A DNA stretch of 10,470 nucleotides from CAUZEO01 sp963578625 (GTDB lineage: Bacteria; Verrucomicrobiota; Kiritimatiellia; SLOV01). Position numbers and translations under genes: made by a program. The stretch's first letter is position 1. Each line of letters opens with the position of its first letter. The DNA is taken from contig CAUZEO010000177.1 of assembly GCA_963578625.1 (NCBI GenBank), positions 1-10,470 on the forward strand. The letters are read 5' to 3'. The notes beneath the pieces are model-generated. The model was not told the origin of the DNA. It did not search any database and saw only the letters and a list, made by a program, of their open reading frames with translations. Below, piece after piece: positions 1 to 7,210 of this stretch.

Positions 1-664
1 TGAACGGAAGGTTACGTGCTCGCACAATGTTGTCCATATCGCGCACGTCATCGCGGGCAACCTCCTTGATGTCCCCCAACTGCAGGGCCTGGAGGATGTG
101 CATCGACGTCATCTCCAGCAGTTCCGTATTCATCAGGGTCCACTTGATGTCCAGGCGGCTGAGGATCACCAGGCCGTGGTTCTCCATGAGGAAGGCGTTG
201 TACTTCTGCAGAAACGGCAGAAAGTTGTCGGCCAGTCGCTGAGTCAGCGGCTCGCCGAAGGGCACCACCGGCACCGGCCCCACCTCAGTGATCGTCTCCG
301 GAAACAGGGGCCGCATCAGCCAGTTCTTCCCCTTGGTGATAGCGAAGGCATTCGTGTAAACCGGGTGACAGTGCACCACGGACCGGATGTCCGGCCGCTC
401 GCGAAAGAAATTCACGTACATGGGCGTTTCACCGGTCGGCCGGCGAGCGCCTTCCAGCCGGGTCCCGTCGAGACGGATAAACACCACGTCGGCCGGCTGG
501 ATGTCCCCCTTGTTCATCTGGGTGGGCGAAATGAGCACAACATCCTCTTCTAGTTTCCACGCCAGGTTGCCGCCGTACCCGGTGACGTACATCCGTTCGC
601 TCAGGGTGTGACAGACCTGAACGAACGTGGCGACTTCGTCGGCATACTGTTGCAGTAGGCTCAT
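1..664 (-). CDS. Class II aldolase/adducin-family protein, 3' end beyond the window (L-fuculose- or L-rhamnulose-phosphate aldolase-like)
   Basis: The 221 visible residues read as a zinc-dependent class II aldolase of the AraD/FucA fold. Seen directly: a Gly-Gly-Asn-Leu phosphate-binding turn at residues 31-34, Thr-Gly-Glu at 77-79 where the family carries its catalytic acid, His98-Cys-His100 as two zinc ligands, and Glu-Asn-His-Gly at 161-164 supplying the third (His163). Known family members cleave ketose 1-phosphates such as L-fuculose-1-P or L-rhamnulose-1-P into dihydroxyacetone phosphate and lactaldehyde, or epimerise L-ribulose-5-P; the exact substrate cannot be read here. No signal peptide, so cytoplasmic. 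The ATG at 664 is the only start, since a TAG lies ten codons upstream in frame; the ribosome site is weak. The stop codon lies left of the window; family members are usually a little over 200 residues, so little should be missing. It is divergent from the hydrolase at 1389. Confidence 0.9.
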   Translation of the reverse strand, partial: MSLLQQYADEVATFVQVCHTLSERMYVTGYGGNLAWKLEEDVVLISPTQMNKGDIQPADVVFIRLDGTRLEGARRPTGETPMYVNFFRERPDIRSVVHCHPVYTNAFAITKGKNWLMRPLFPETITEVGPVPVVPFGEPLTQRLADNFLPFLQKYNAFLMENHGLVILSRLDIKWTLMNTELLEMTSMHILQALQLGDIKEVARDDVRDMDNIVRARNLPF

Positions 665-714
665 AGGTAGTTCCGGAACGTATTGCGAGGACTACGACGC
701 GTACAAGGAAAATC

Positions 715-742
715 AGATTATTTTACCTCCCGGCGGGGTCAA
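715..742 (-). promoter_or_regulatory. Weak sigma70-like promoter candidate for the aldolase gene
   Basis: Reading the minus strand, TTGACC (742-737) is followed after 16 bases by TAATCT (720-715), about 50 bases before the aldolase ATG. The -35 box is good but the -10 box is poor (3 of 6). Position and orientation are the main support. Confidence 0.2.
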
Positions 743-1074
743 GGCATTGGATTTATATCCTGGCGTTCAGCTCGGTTGGTCGGTGACGGCTGATAGCACG
801 GCCATCGGTCGGCGGCGGCTGAGTCGGTCTGAGTTGGAAGGGACCTGTTCAAATACAACACGGGCGATTCCCCGGGACTTCCCTAGCCACCAACCTTGTC
901 TCCATCCTTTGAGCCTTAAACTTTGCCGGACAATGATCAGGACAAAGTTCGGACGAAACGAAAGTAGCCATCACGCTCCGCGCGATGGGAGCCCCGGATC
1001 GACAGTGAAAAGCGGATGAACTGAGCGGAAGCGCACATCTTCCTCGATCCTTTCTCTCTATCCCTGTGACGCAC

Positions 1075-1114
1075 GTTGGCATTTCGGGCCACGATCGTGG
1101 CTCTAAATGCCAAC
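1075..1114. repeat. 40-base near-perfect palindrome
   Basis: Outer arms GTTGGCATTT (1075-1084) and AAATGCCAAC (1105-1114) are exact reverse complements, and the core GCCACGATCGTGGC (1088-1101) is a perfect 14-base palindrome. Of 20 mirrored pairs, 18 are Watson-Crick, one is G-T and one is mismatched (1085/1104). There is no central loop and no T run after it, which argues against an intrinsic terminator. It could be an operator for a dimeric regulator, a cruciform-forming site or a mobile palindromic repeat; only counting copies in the genome would separate these. Confidence 0.75.
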
Positions 1115-1283
1115 AGGCGGGACAACGATGGAGGCGGCGAATGAGCGGCTACGCGAGGTCGGGACGATAATGGATTTTGGACAGTGGGTCTGCAGGATTA
1201 CCAACCGATTCGGGGCGGTAACGGATTCGAACGATTCAATTCGGGTATCTCTCTATTTCCAAGCAACCATGATGGTTCCGCTG

Positions 1284-1320
1284 ACCAACGACCCATTACC
1301 GCCCGGAATTCGTTGGTTTT
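1284..1320 (+). terminator. Stem-loop with short T run in the hydrolase leader (terminator or attenuator candidate)
   Basis: ACCAACGA (1284-1291) pairs with TCGTTGGT (1310-1317) around an 18-base loop, and the last stem T begins a run of four T ending at 1320. It lies about 70 bases before the hydrolase ATG. The stem is AT-rich and the T run short, so termination would be weak; an attenuator in the leader is possible but unproven. Confidence 0.25.
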
Positions 1321-1388
1321 AATCCACTTCCAGACTTGCGCCCCAAACTCGATGCCGACATCATCGCTGCCCATCATAAAGCAAGGCA

Positions 1389-2456
1389 ATGGACAAGAAA
1401 CAAACCTACCTCCAAACGCATCCGTACTTGCAAAATCGCTTCGCGAAACTCCACGGGAAAACGGCCTTTTGCGCCGAGACCCACGACGACTGGAAAGCGT
1501 GGCGCCGCAAACTTTCCAGGAAACTCAAGAGCCTGACCGGCTATGACACGTTTCTGGAAACGAATCCGCGGCCCCGCATTACGGAAAAGACGGATCTCGG
1601 TGACCTGGTTCGCCAGCGGCTCGAAATTTTCACGGAACCCCACATTCTCCTCAGCGCCTACGTCCTGATCCCGAAGCATGCGGATCCTCCGTTTCCGGTC
1701 ATCATCACTCCTCACGGTCACGGCAGCGGCGGCAAGTACGCGGTGGCAGGTCGACGCGATATTCCCGAAGTCGCCGAAACCATCGAAAAGTACAACTACG
1801 ACTACGGGGTCCAGTTTGCCCGGGAAGGATTTATCACCATCAGCCCCGACGCGAGGGGCTTTGGCGAACGCCGGGAGGAAGCTTCCCGGGGTCAGCTTCT
1901 TGAGGGTTCCTGCCAATGGATCAACAACATGGCCTTCCCGTTGGGACAGACCGTCACCGGGATGTGGGCCTGGGATATCCACCGCCTCGTCGACTATGCG
2001 ATGACACGGGATGACTGCATCCCCGACCGCATCGGCTGCGCCGGACTGTCCGGGGGCGGACTGCAGACACTCTGGGCCACGGCGCTTGACTCCCGCATCC
2101 GTAGTGCCGTCATCAGCGGATATATGTACGGATACAAGGAATCGCTGCTGGACCAGCACACCAACTGCTCCTGCAACTACGTCCCGCATCTATACGAGCA
2201 TGTGGACATGGGCGACATCGCCGCCCTCATCGCACCGCGCCCCCTGCTCGTCGAGACCGGCACGCGGGATTCGCTCAATGGCGCCGGCGGTCTTACCAAC
2301 GTGCGCGGCCAAATGAGAATCATTCGGAAAGCTTATCGCTTGCTGAACGCGCAGCGTATGATTACGCATGACATCTTCGAAGGCGAACATCTATGGCATG
2401 GAGAAAAGGCGATCCCCTGGATGAAAAAACACCTTGGGAATCCGATTGGGCGATAG
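1389..2456 (+). CDS. Alpha/beta hydrolase, acetyl-xylan-esterase / dienelactone-hydrolase-like
   Basis: A 355-residue serine hydrolase probably acting on ester bonds. Seen directly: HGHGSGG at 109-115 where the oxyanion-hole loop lies, DARGFGER at 154-161, the nucleophile elbow GLSGGG with Ser221, then ADMADLAALIAPRPLL-type sequence near 273-287, Asp294 in TGTRDS and His334 in GEHLWHG. These give a Ser-Asp-His triad in the expected order. Related Abhydrolase_7 / acetyl xylan esterase-like proteins often occur in glycan-degradation loci and remove acetyl or other acyl groups from sugars; the substrate here is inferred. The start MDKKQTYLQ has no signal peptide or lipobox, suggesting the cytoplasm, and AAGG lies just before the ATG. 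The helical N-terminal lead-in before the core is normal for the group. It is followed after 118 bases by a small exported protein gene on the same strand. Confidence 0.92.
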   Translation: MDKKQTYLQTHPYLQNRFAKLHGKTAFCAETHDDWKAWRRKLSRKLKSLTGYDTFLETNPRPRITEKTDLGDLVRQRLEIFTEPHILLSAYVLIPKHADPPFPVIITPHGHGSGGKYAVAGRRDIPEVAETIEKYNYDYGVQFAREGFITISPDARGFGERREEASRGQLLEGSCQWINNMAFPLGQTVTGMWAWDIHRLVDYAMTRDDCIPDRIGCAGLSGGGLQTLWATALDSRIRSAVISGYMYGYKESLLDQHTNCSCNYVPHLYEHVDMGDIAALIAPRPLLVETGTRDSLNGAGGLTNVRGQMRIIRKAYRLLNAQRMITHDIFEGEHLWHGEKAIPWMKKHLGNPIGR

Positions 2457-2465
2457 AGCGTCTTC

Positions 2466-2514
2466 GTCCCGATCTTCCTCAACGAGCGACAAAGACCGGG
2501 ATTAGGATCGGGAC
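2466..2514 (+). repeat. Inverted repeat just after the hydrolase gene
   Basis: GTCCCGATC (2466-2474) and GATCGGGAC (2506-2514) are exact reverse complements around 31 bases, starting ten bases after the hydrolase stop. There is no T run, so it is at best a weak terminator. The right arm belongs to a GATCGGGACAAAAGCCC stretch (2506-2522) with a similar copy at 6061-6077. Confidence 0.35.
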
Positions 2515-2574
2515 AAAAGCCCGCTCGGCAAGAATCGAGACGCAAATTGAGATGAAGATCAATCGGGAGAGAGT

Positions 2575-3051
2575 ATGAAAAAATTATGGCTGTGTCTGGT
2601 GCTATTGGTTTCCGCTGCAGTGTCCGTCTATGCGGAAGATCACCGGGAAGAACATGAGGAGCGAGGGGAGTACGAAGAGCACCACGATGAAATCGAAATC
2701 CTCGAACAAAACGTAAGGCTCGAATTCAAAGCTGTCCCGCTGGAAAAAGGGGATCAAGGCGTTTTCATTATTACGGCGTCGCCGGAGTACGAAATCGGCA
2801 TCCGGCTGGAAGGCGATGACGGAGAGTTCTCTTTCGAGGCTTCCGGTGAGATCGAACTGCTGGACGACGGCAGAATCTTTGTCTTCTACGAAGCGCACAC
2901 GGCCATGAGGGGCGACGACGGGGAAGCCGAGTTCAAAACCCGCGCAGGAGTCATTCTCAAGCCCGGCAAACAACTCGGCGTCTCGAAAATCGGAGACAAA
3001 ACACTGATGATCACCGCCACATACGTCGCCGAGACCGGCAAGAAACACTAA
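2575..3051 (+). CDS. Small exported protein of unknown function with a Glu/His-rich N-terminus
   Basis: I do not recognise the family. The 158-residue product opens with a clear Sec signal peptide: MKK, a hydrophobic stretch to about residue 16, and a likely cut after Val-Tyr-Ala20. Mature residues 21-40 are extremely charged, with 11 Asp/Glu and 4 His in 20 positions, suggesting metal binding or a disordered acidic tail. Residues 45 to 152 alternate hydrophobic and polar positions with many Gly and Asp turns (for example LLDDGRIFVFYEAH at 95-108), as in an all-beta domain. No transmembrane segment follows the signal, so the protein should be periplasmic or secreted. GGGAGAGAG stands shortly before the ATG at 2575 and supports this start. 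It could share a transcript with the hydrolase upstream. A 5-base hairpin with a CTTC loop overlaps the stop (3051-3064). Confidence 0.8.
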   Translation: MKKLWLCLVLLVSAAVSVYAEDHREEHEERGEYEEHHDEIEILEQNVRLEFKAVPLEKGDQGVFIITASPEYEIGIRLEGDDGEFSFEASGEIELLDDGRIFVFYEAHTAMRGDDGEAEFKTRAGVILKPGKQLGVSKIGDKTLMITATYVAETGKKH

Positions 3052-3092
3052 GATCCTTCGATCTGTTCTTTGGTGGGTTTCGTTTCTTTGAT

Positions 3093-3329
3093 TCACGCAG
3101 CCGGCAGCTTTCCCCGCTGGCCTCCAGGATGTGAATCCGGTGCGTCAAGCCCCGGTGAGGCGCTGTGGGTAAAGATCTTCTCCAGCGTCCTCCAGTGGAT
3201 CTTCGTCTCCCGCAGCACCTGCCGCTTCGACACCCTTTGACCTTCGTTGACGGTCCCGAGAAAATCTTCCGCCACCTGGACTTGTGGCCGGAGCAGACGG
3301 AACCCTCTATGCCCCGGGAAAGCAAATTC
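3093..3329 (-). pseudogene. Probable fragment of an IS21-type (IstA-like) transposase N-terminus
   Basis: On the minus strand a frame open from 3329 to a TGA at 3093 contains SKRQVLRETKIHWRTLEKI (within about 3150-3230) followed by a THSASPG segment. This resembles the N-terminal helix-turn-helix of some IstA-like IS21-family transposases, where a (V)SKR..RET..HWRTLEK.L.H..PPG pattern precedes the rest of a protein of several hundred residues. Here the match starts without an obvious initiator (only an internal GTG at 3275), and the protein ends about 20 residues after the motif. No DDE catalytic domain, no istB partner and no terminal inverted repeats are visible. I read it as a relic of an insertion on the same strand as, and immediately downstream of, the polyketide synthase gene. 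The family match is from memory of the motif and needs a search. Confidence 0.42.
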
Positions 3330-6017
3330 CTATTGACGGATGGGGATACCCTTGGGTGCCATGTCTGCCCAATATCGTTCCCGCTGGAACGGATAGGTAG
3401 CTAACGCGACCCGGCGGCGACCATAGTCTTTGTCAAACGCTTCGAAATCCACCGAAACACCGCGAGTGTACAACTCGCCGAGACTCTTCAACACCGGGGT
3501 CCAGTCGTCCGCTTTACCCTTGATTGTGGGAAGCCAGACGAGATCCGGATCGTCCACACATTGCTTCCCGAGATTGCTTAAGATCGGTTTCGGGCCCACC
3601 TCAAGCATCACCCGGGCACCCTCTGCAACCACGGCCTCCACACCCGACGCAAACAGAACCGCATCGCGAACATGACGAGTCCAATACTCCGGCGTTTGAA
3701 TCTCTTCCCCCGCGACTTTGCCAGTGACATTAGAGACGATTGTCAGCTTCGGAGGAGAGAAGGTCGCCGAACGGCAAATCTCGGAGAACTCCTCCAGCAT
3801 CGGTATCATTCGGGGGGAATGGAAGGCATGTGAAACCGTTAGCCAGGTCGTCCGAATGTTGTCCTCTTCCAGCTTCGCGACGACCCTGCGCAACGCGTCT
3901 CCCTCGCCGGAAAGGACGACCTGGCGAGGGCTGTTCACTGCCGCCACTGAAACCTCGTTCTCCAGCCCCTTCAGGAGCGGAGTTACCCGGGCCGCCTCGA
4001 CAGACAGGGCCACCATTTCACCACCGGGCGGCAGTGCCTGCATCAACCTTCCGCGGGCCGAGATCAGCTTGATCCCGTCCTCGAGGCTGAACACGCCCGC
4101 CATGCAGGCCGCCACGTACTCGCCGACGCTGTGGCCCATGACCACCGTCGGTTTTACGCCCCACGCCTTCCACATCTCCGCCAACGCAAACTCAATAGAG
4201 AACAACGCGGGTTGGGTATACGCCGTTTCGTTCAAAGGCCCATCCTCGCCGACGTCCGGATAGATGACGGAAAGCAGCGGATGCTCCAGTTGATCGCGAA
4301 GCAGCTCATCACAGCGATCGAGCGCGTTTCGAAATATCGGATTCGTTTCATACAACTCGCGGCCCATCCCGGCGGACTGGGAGCCTTGCCCGGTAAACAG
4401 GAAGGCGACCCGGGTGGATTCCTGTCCGATCAATTCATGACGAATCGCGTCCGGTGCCCGTTTTCCGCTCCGGAGCAACTCGAGAGTATCGACGGCTTTT
4501 TCGCGGGTCTCAGCCGACAGGGCCAATCGATAATCGAACTTCGAGCGGCCCACGCCCGCCGTATAGCAAACGTCGGCAAGATTCTGCTCCGGGTGGTCTC
4601 GCAGGTGGGCTTCATAGTCCGAAATCATTTGGGTGAGTCCACCCTCGTTGCGGGCTGACAGGGCCAGCAGGTGGCGTGGCCGGCTCCACGCGGATTCCGA
4701 CGGCTTCTCCACCGGGGGCTCTTCGAGAAGCACGTGGGCGTTGGTCCCGCTGAACCCGAAGGAACTCACTCCGGCAATTCGACGACGGTCGCTCCTGTGC
4801 CAGGCCACCAGCGCGGAGGGCACTCGTAATGAGTTTGTCCGCCAATCGACGCGCGGCGTAGGCTGGTGGAAATGAAGGTGTGGAGCGATCTCTTCCTGGT
4901 GAATCGACAGCACCACCTTGATCAGGCCGGCAATGCCGGCCGCCGCTTCGAGATGGCCAATGTTGGTCTTCACGGACCCGATCCAGAGCGGGTCCGTTCC
5001 AGTTCGCGTTTCGCCGAACACCGCACCCAACGCTTCGAGTTCGATCGAATCGCCGAGGGCGGTTCCTGATCCATCCGTCTCAATATAATCTATGTCGGCC
5101 GGCTTTAGACCCGCCGATTCCAAAGCCCGGCTGATCAAGGCCCGTTGGGCAGGTCCATTCGGATCCGTAAGTCCGCTGTTCTGGCCGTTCTGATTCGAGA
5201 CGGCCGCTCGAACCACGGCAAGAATCGGGTCGCCATCCGCCTGCGCGTCGGATAGTCGCTTCAGCACCACCATCCCTGCGCCTTCCCCCCGCACAAACCC
5301 GTCAGCTGCCGCATCGAATGTCTTGCAGGTTCCGTCCAACGAAAGCATGCGGGCATTGCACAAATTCATGGTGACCGTCGGCGTCAAAATCAAGCTTGCG
5401 CCACCGGCGAGCGCGGCGTCCGTTTCGTGGTTCCACAAGCTTTGGCATGCGAGATTGACCGCGATGAGTGAAGACGAAGAAGCGGTGTCGATTGCCATGG
5501 CGGGACCGGTGAATCCAAGCAGAGAGGAGATCCGTCCGGCCGCGACCCCGGGGCTGTTTCCGGTCTCCGAGCAGGCATCTCCAGTCGCGCCGATTTCGTT
5601 GGCAATCACTTCTGCGTAGTCATGGGAAAATGCGCCAACAAATACGCCGGTGCGGCTCCCGGATAGACGCTCCGCGGCAATGCCGGCATTCTCCAGCGCC
5701 TCCCAACCGGTTTCGAGCAATAATCGCTGTTGCGGGTCCATCAGGATGGCTTCCCGGGGCGCGATCCCGAAGAACTCCGCATCAAACAATTGAACGTCGT
5801 CGATGAAACCTCCGTGCCGGCAGTAAATTTTTCCCGGGGCATCCGGATCAGGGTCGTACGTCTTTTCACCATCCCAGCGATCCGTGGGAATCTCCGTCAC
5901 CGCGTCTTTGCCATCGCGCAGCATTTCCCAATACTTGTCGGGGGAATTCGCGGCGTTAGGGAATCGACAACCCATGCCGATGATCGCAATGGGTTCGCTA
6001 GTGTTGCGTTTGGGCAT
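3330..6017 (-). CDS. Type I polyketide synthase KS-AT didomain with degenerate ketosynthase
   Basis: An 895-residue protein (from the ATG at 6017; a GTG at 6029 adds four residues, and a TGA lies just before that). The ketosynthase spans about 8-432: IAIIGMGCRFP at 11-21, MDPQQR at 93-98, GFSGTNAH near 421-428. Its active-site motif reads DTASSSSL, so the thioester Cys is Ser180 (codon 5480-5478). The usual HGTGT reads DGSGT with Asp315 (codon 5075-5073), while the His in NIGHLE (355) remains. The KS should not condense. The acyltransferase (about 535-835) looks intact: FTGQGSQ, GHSVGE with Ser630, and HAFHS at 730-734, typical of malonyl-CoA rather than methylmalonyl-CoA loading. The chain ends after the post-AT linker (ATYPFQRERYW) where a DH, KR or ACP would normally follow. 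No such partner is in the window. It faces away from the PD40 gene and toward the genes on its left. Confidence 0.95.
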   Translation of the reverse strand: MPKRNTSEPIAIIGMGCRFPNAANSPDKYWEMLRDGKDAVTEIPTDRWDGEKTYDPDPDAPGKIYCRHGGFIDDVQLFDAEFFGIAPREAILMDPQQRLLLETGWEALENAGIAAERLSGSRTGVFVGAFSHDYAEVIANEIGATGDACSETGNSPGVAAGRISSLLGFTGPAMAIDTASSSSLIAVNLACQSLWNHETDAALAGGASLILTPTVTMNLCNARMLSLDGTCKTFDAAADGFVRGEGAGMVVLKRLSDAQADGDPILAVVRAAVSNQNGQNSGLTDPNGPAQRALISRALESAGLKPADIDYIETDGSGTALGDSIELEALGAVFGETRTGTDPLWIGSVKTNIGHLEAAAGIAGLIKVVLSIHQEEIAPHLHFHQPTPRVDWRTNSLRVPSALVAWHRSDRRRIAGVSSFGFSGTNAHVLLEEPPVEKPSESAWSRPRHLLALSARNEGGLTQMISDYEAHLRDHPEQNLADVCYTAGVGRSKFDYRLALSAETREKAVDTLELLRSGKRAPDAIRHELIGQESTRVAFLFTGQGSQSAGMGRELYETNPIFRNALDRCDELLRDQLEHPLLSVIYPDVGEDGPLNETAYTQPALFSIEFALAEMWKAWGVKPTVVMGHSVGEYVAACMAGVFSLEDGIKLISARGRLMQALPPGGEMVALSVEAARVTPLLKGLENEVSVAAVNSPRQVVLSGEGDALRRVVAKLEEDNIRTTWLTVSHAFHSPRMIPMLEEFSEICRSATFSPPKLTIVSNVTGKVAGEEIQTPEYWTRHVRDAVLFASGVEAVVAEGARVMLEVGPKPILSNLGKQCVDDPDLVWLPTIKGKADDWTPVLKSLGELYTRGVSVDFEAFDKDYGRRRVALATYPFQRERYWADMAPKGIPIRQ

Positions 6018-6308
6018 GATCGACTTCACTTCATGTAATCAGTACGGGTTCGGAGCCCCGAATCGGGACAAGGGCCCTTCATCGTGGTTGGTTACCGCCG
6101 TAAAATGTACCTTGCGTCGTGAAAACGAGTCAACCACTCAGACCGGGAGAGTGATGTGCGCGAAAGGGAAGCCAGGGAGGAAAAGGATTGAAAAGAGTCC
6201 TCTCGCGTGTTCGTGCCCCGTCTTCATCTTGCGATTTGGACACAAAATCGGTACACGATGAAGAGGTGCAAGTGCCTGCCTCGAAACACTATTGGAATTG
6301 ATAAACGA
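6018..6308. promoter_or_regulatory. Divergent intergenic region between the KS-AT and PD40 genes
   Basis: About 290 bases separating two divergent starts, so promoters for both should lie here. I find no box pair good enough to name. It holds the perfect 10-base palindrome AAGGGCCCTT (6070-6079), inside a stretch resembling the motif after the hydrolase gene. A plus-strand frame stays open from 6207, but its first 34 residues lack protein character and precede a proper signal peptide, so I treat them as leader. Confidence 0.45.
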
Positions 6309-7196
6309 ATGAGAAGGAACCTAACCAGTTCGATGCTGTTGAGCGGTGTTTCCTTAGTCCTCCTCCCTTCGATGGCTCGCGCGGAGCCCTGGTGGGAGGA
6401 AGGGAAGACCCGGTGGTTCGGGGCGCAGTGGGACCGTTTCATACCGACGATGTCGTGGGAGGAAATCATGCTCGATCTTTCGGTAGTTGGAGCCACCGTC
6501 TGTGTCGATCACGGCGCGGTCCCGTTCGAGGGGCAGATCTACCTGGCGAATGCAGGCGGAACGAACCCTGTCAACATCAGCTCGAACCGCAGCTGTGATA
6601 CCGGGCCGGAGTGGTCACCGGATGGCCGCACCATCGCGTTTTCCTCCGACCGTGATGGGGACTGGAACCTGTACGTCATGAACGCGGACGGAACCGGCCA
6701 GCGCAAACTCACCGCGGTCCCGGGCACGGAGCAGCACCCTGCCTGCTCACCCAACGGCAACCAGATCGCGGCAGCCTTCGAAGACAGCAAGCACCGCCGC
6801 CGGGAGAAGTCGGGCATCCTGGTGGTCACGCTGGAGCCGCTCCGCGTGCAGGAATTTCTGGCGGTGGATCCGCTGATGCCCAAACCGTGCGGATCGATCG
6901 AGGAGGAGAAGCCGCGTTATAAACTGATCGGAGGATGGTACTTCGAAGGGAATGCGGCCCGGCGGTGGCTGCCCAAAAGATTCGCATCCATTCAGTCGTC
7001 GTCCGACGGATCCCGGATCGCATTCCTCTCCGACCTGGACCCCAGCGGCTACGATTTTCTGTTTTCCATGGCGGACGACAGCTCCGATATGATTAGAATT
7101 GACGGCTCGATGAATCCCGCCGGTCCCCACAACCAACTGCCGGTAGCGACTCAACCCGACAAGAAGGAACGGAACAAAGAGCGGGACAAAGAGTAG
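6309..7196 (+). CDS. Exported TolB/PD40 beta-propeller-like protein
   Basis: From the ATG at 6309 the 295-residue product starts with a Sec signal peptide (MRRNLTSSM, hydrophobic core 9-20, cut after Ala-Arg-Ala25); in-frame starts at 6207 and 6258 would bury this signal, so I reject them. WD40-like PD40 signatures appear at 99-120 (GPEWSPDGRTIAFSSDRDG), with NLYVMNADGT following, again more weakly at 143-156 (HPACSPNGNQIAAA), and near 229-250 (SSSDGSRIAFLSD). A further blade-like strand, GQIYLANAGGTNPV, lies at 75-88. TolB-type propellers usually have six or more blades; only three or four are evident here and the middle (157-226) is divergent, so the protein is short or degenerate. The C-terminus is a charged Lys/Glu/Arg/Asp tail. 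The role is unknown: such domains bind proteins or glycans in the periplasm. Its stop is 14 bases from the sulfatase start, so they are probably cotranscribed. Confidence 0.82.
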   Translation: MRRNLTSSMLLSGVSLVLLPSMARAEPWWEEGKTRWFGAQWDRFIPTMSWEEIMLDLSVVGATVCVDHGAVPFEGQIYLANAGGTNPVNISSNRSCDTGPEWSPDGRTIAFSSDRDGDWNLYVMNADGTGQRKLTAVPGTEQHPACSPNGNQIAAAFEDSKHRRREKSGILVVTLEPLRVQEFLAVDPLMPKPCGSIEEEKPRYKLIGGWYFEGNAARRWLPKRFASIQSSSDGSRIAFLSDLDPSGYDFLFSMADDSSDMIRIDGSMNPAGPHNQLPVATQPDKKERNKERDKE

Positions 7197-7210
7197 GACC
7201 GACGACGATC

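Larger units (their letters stand above)
665..1388. other. Long gap between divergent aldolase and hydrolase genes, with several inverted repeats
   Basis: I see no convincing gene in these 724 bases: the short open frames have no recognisable motif, and none pairs a ribosome site with protein-like composition. The gap holds AACTTTG (919-925) facing CAAAGTT (943-949), the 40-base near-palindrome at 1075-1114, the 13-base palindrome AACCATGATGGTT (1265-1277), and an 8-base stem at 1284-1317 followed by TTTT. As the genes on either side diverge, the gap must carry both promoters and could carry operators or a leader RNA. Confidence 0.6.

Noticed and set aside
98..553. Plus-strand open frame of 151 codons at the left end
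   Set aside because: It is opposite the aldolase, whose zinc-binding and active-site motifs are plain on the minus strand.
665..1388. Hidden gene, tRNA or CRISPR in the long left gap
   Set aside because: No cloverleaf, no regularly spaced repeats, and the open frames carry no motif or good start.
1374..2189. Long minus-strand open frame (271 codons) opposite the hydrolase
   Set aside because: It is the antisense of a clear hydrolase with a complete triad, and its product has no recognisable motif; high GC at third positions keeps the opposite frame open.
5478..5480. Reading the KS Ser as a frameshift artefact
   Set aside because: The frame is continuous on both sides with correct KS motifs; only a base substitution could explain it, and a second independent catalytic change at 5073-5075 makes a chance error less likely.
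6207..6308. Longer start for the PD40 protein
   Set aside because: It would place 34 uncharacteristic residues before a normal signal peptide that begins at the ATG at 6309.
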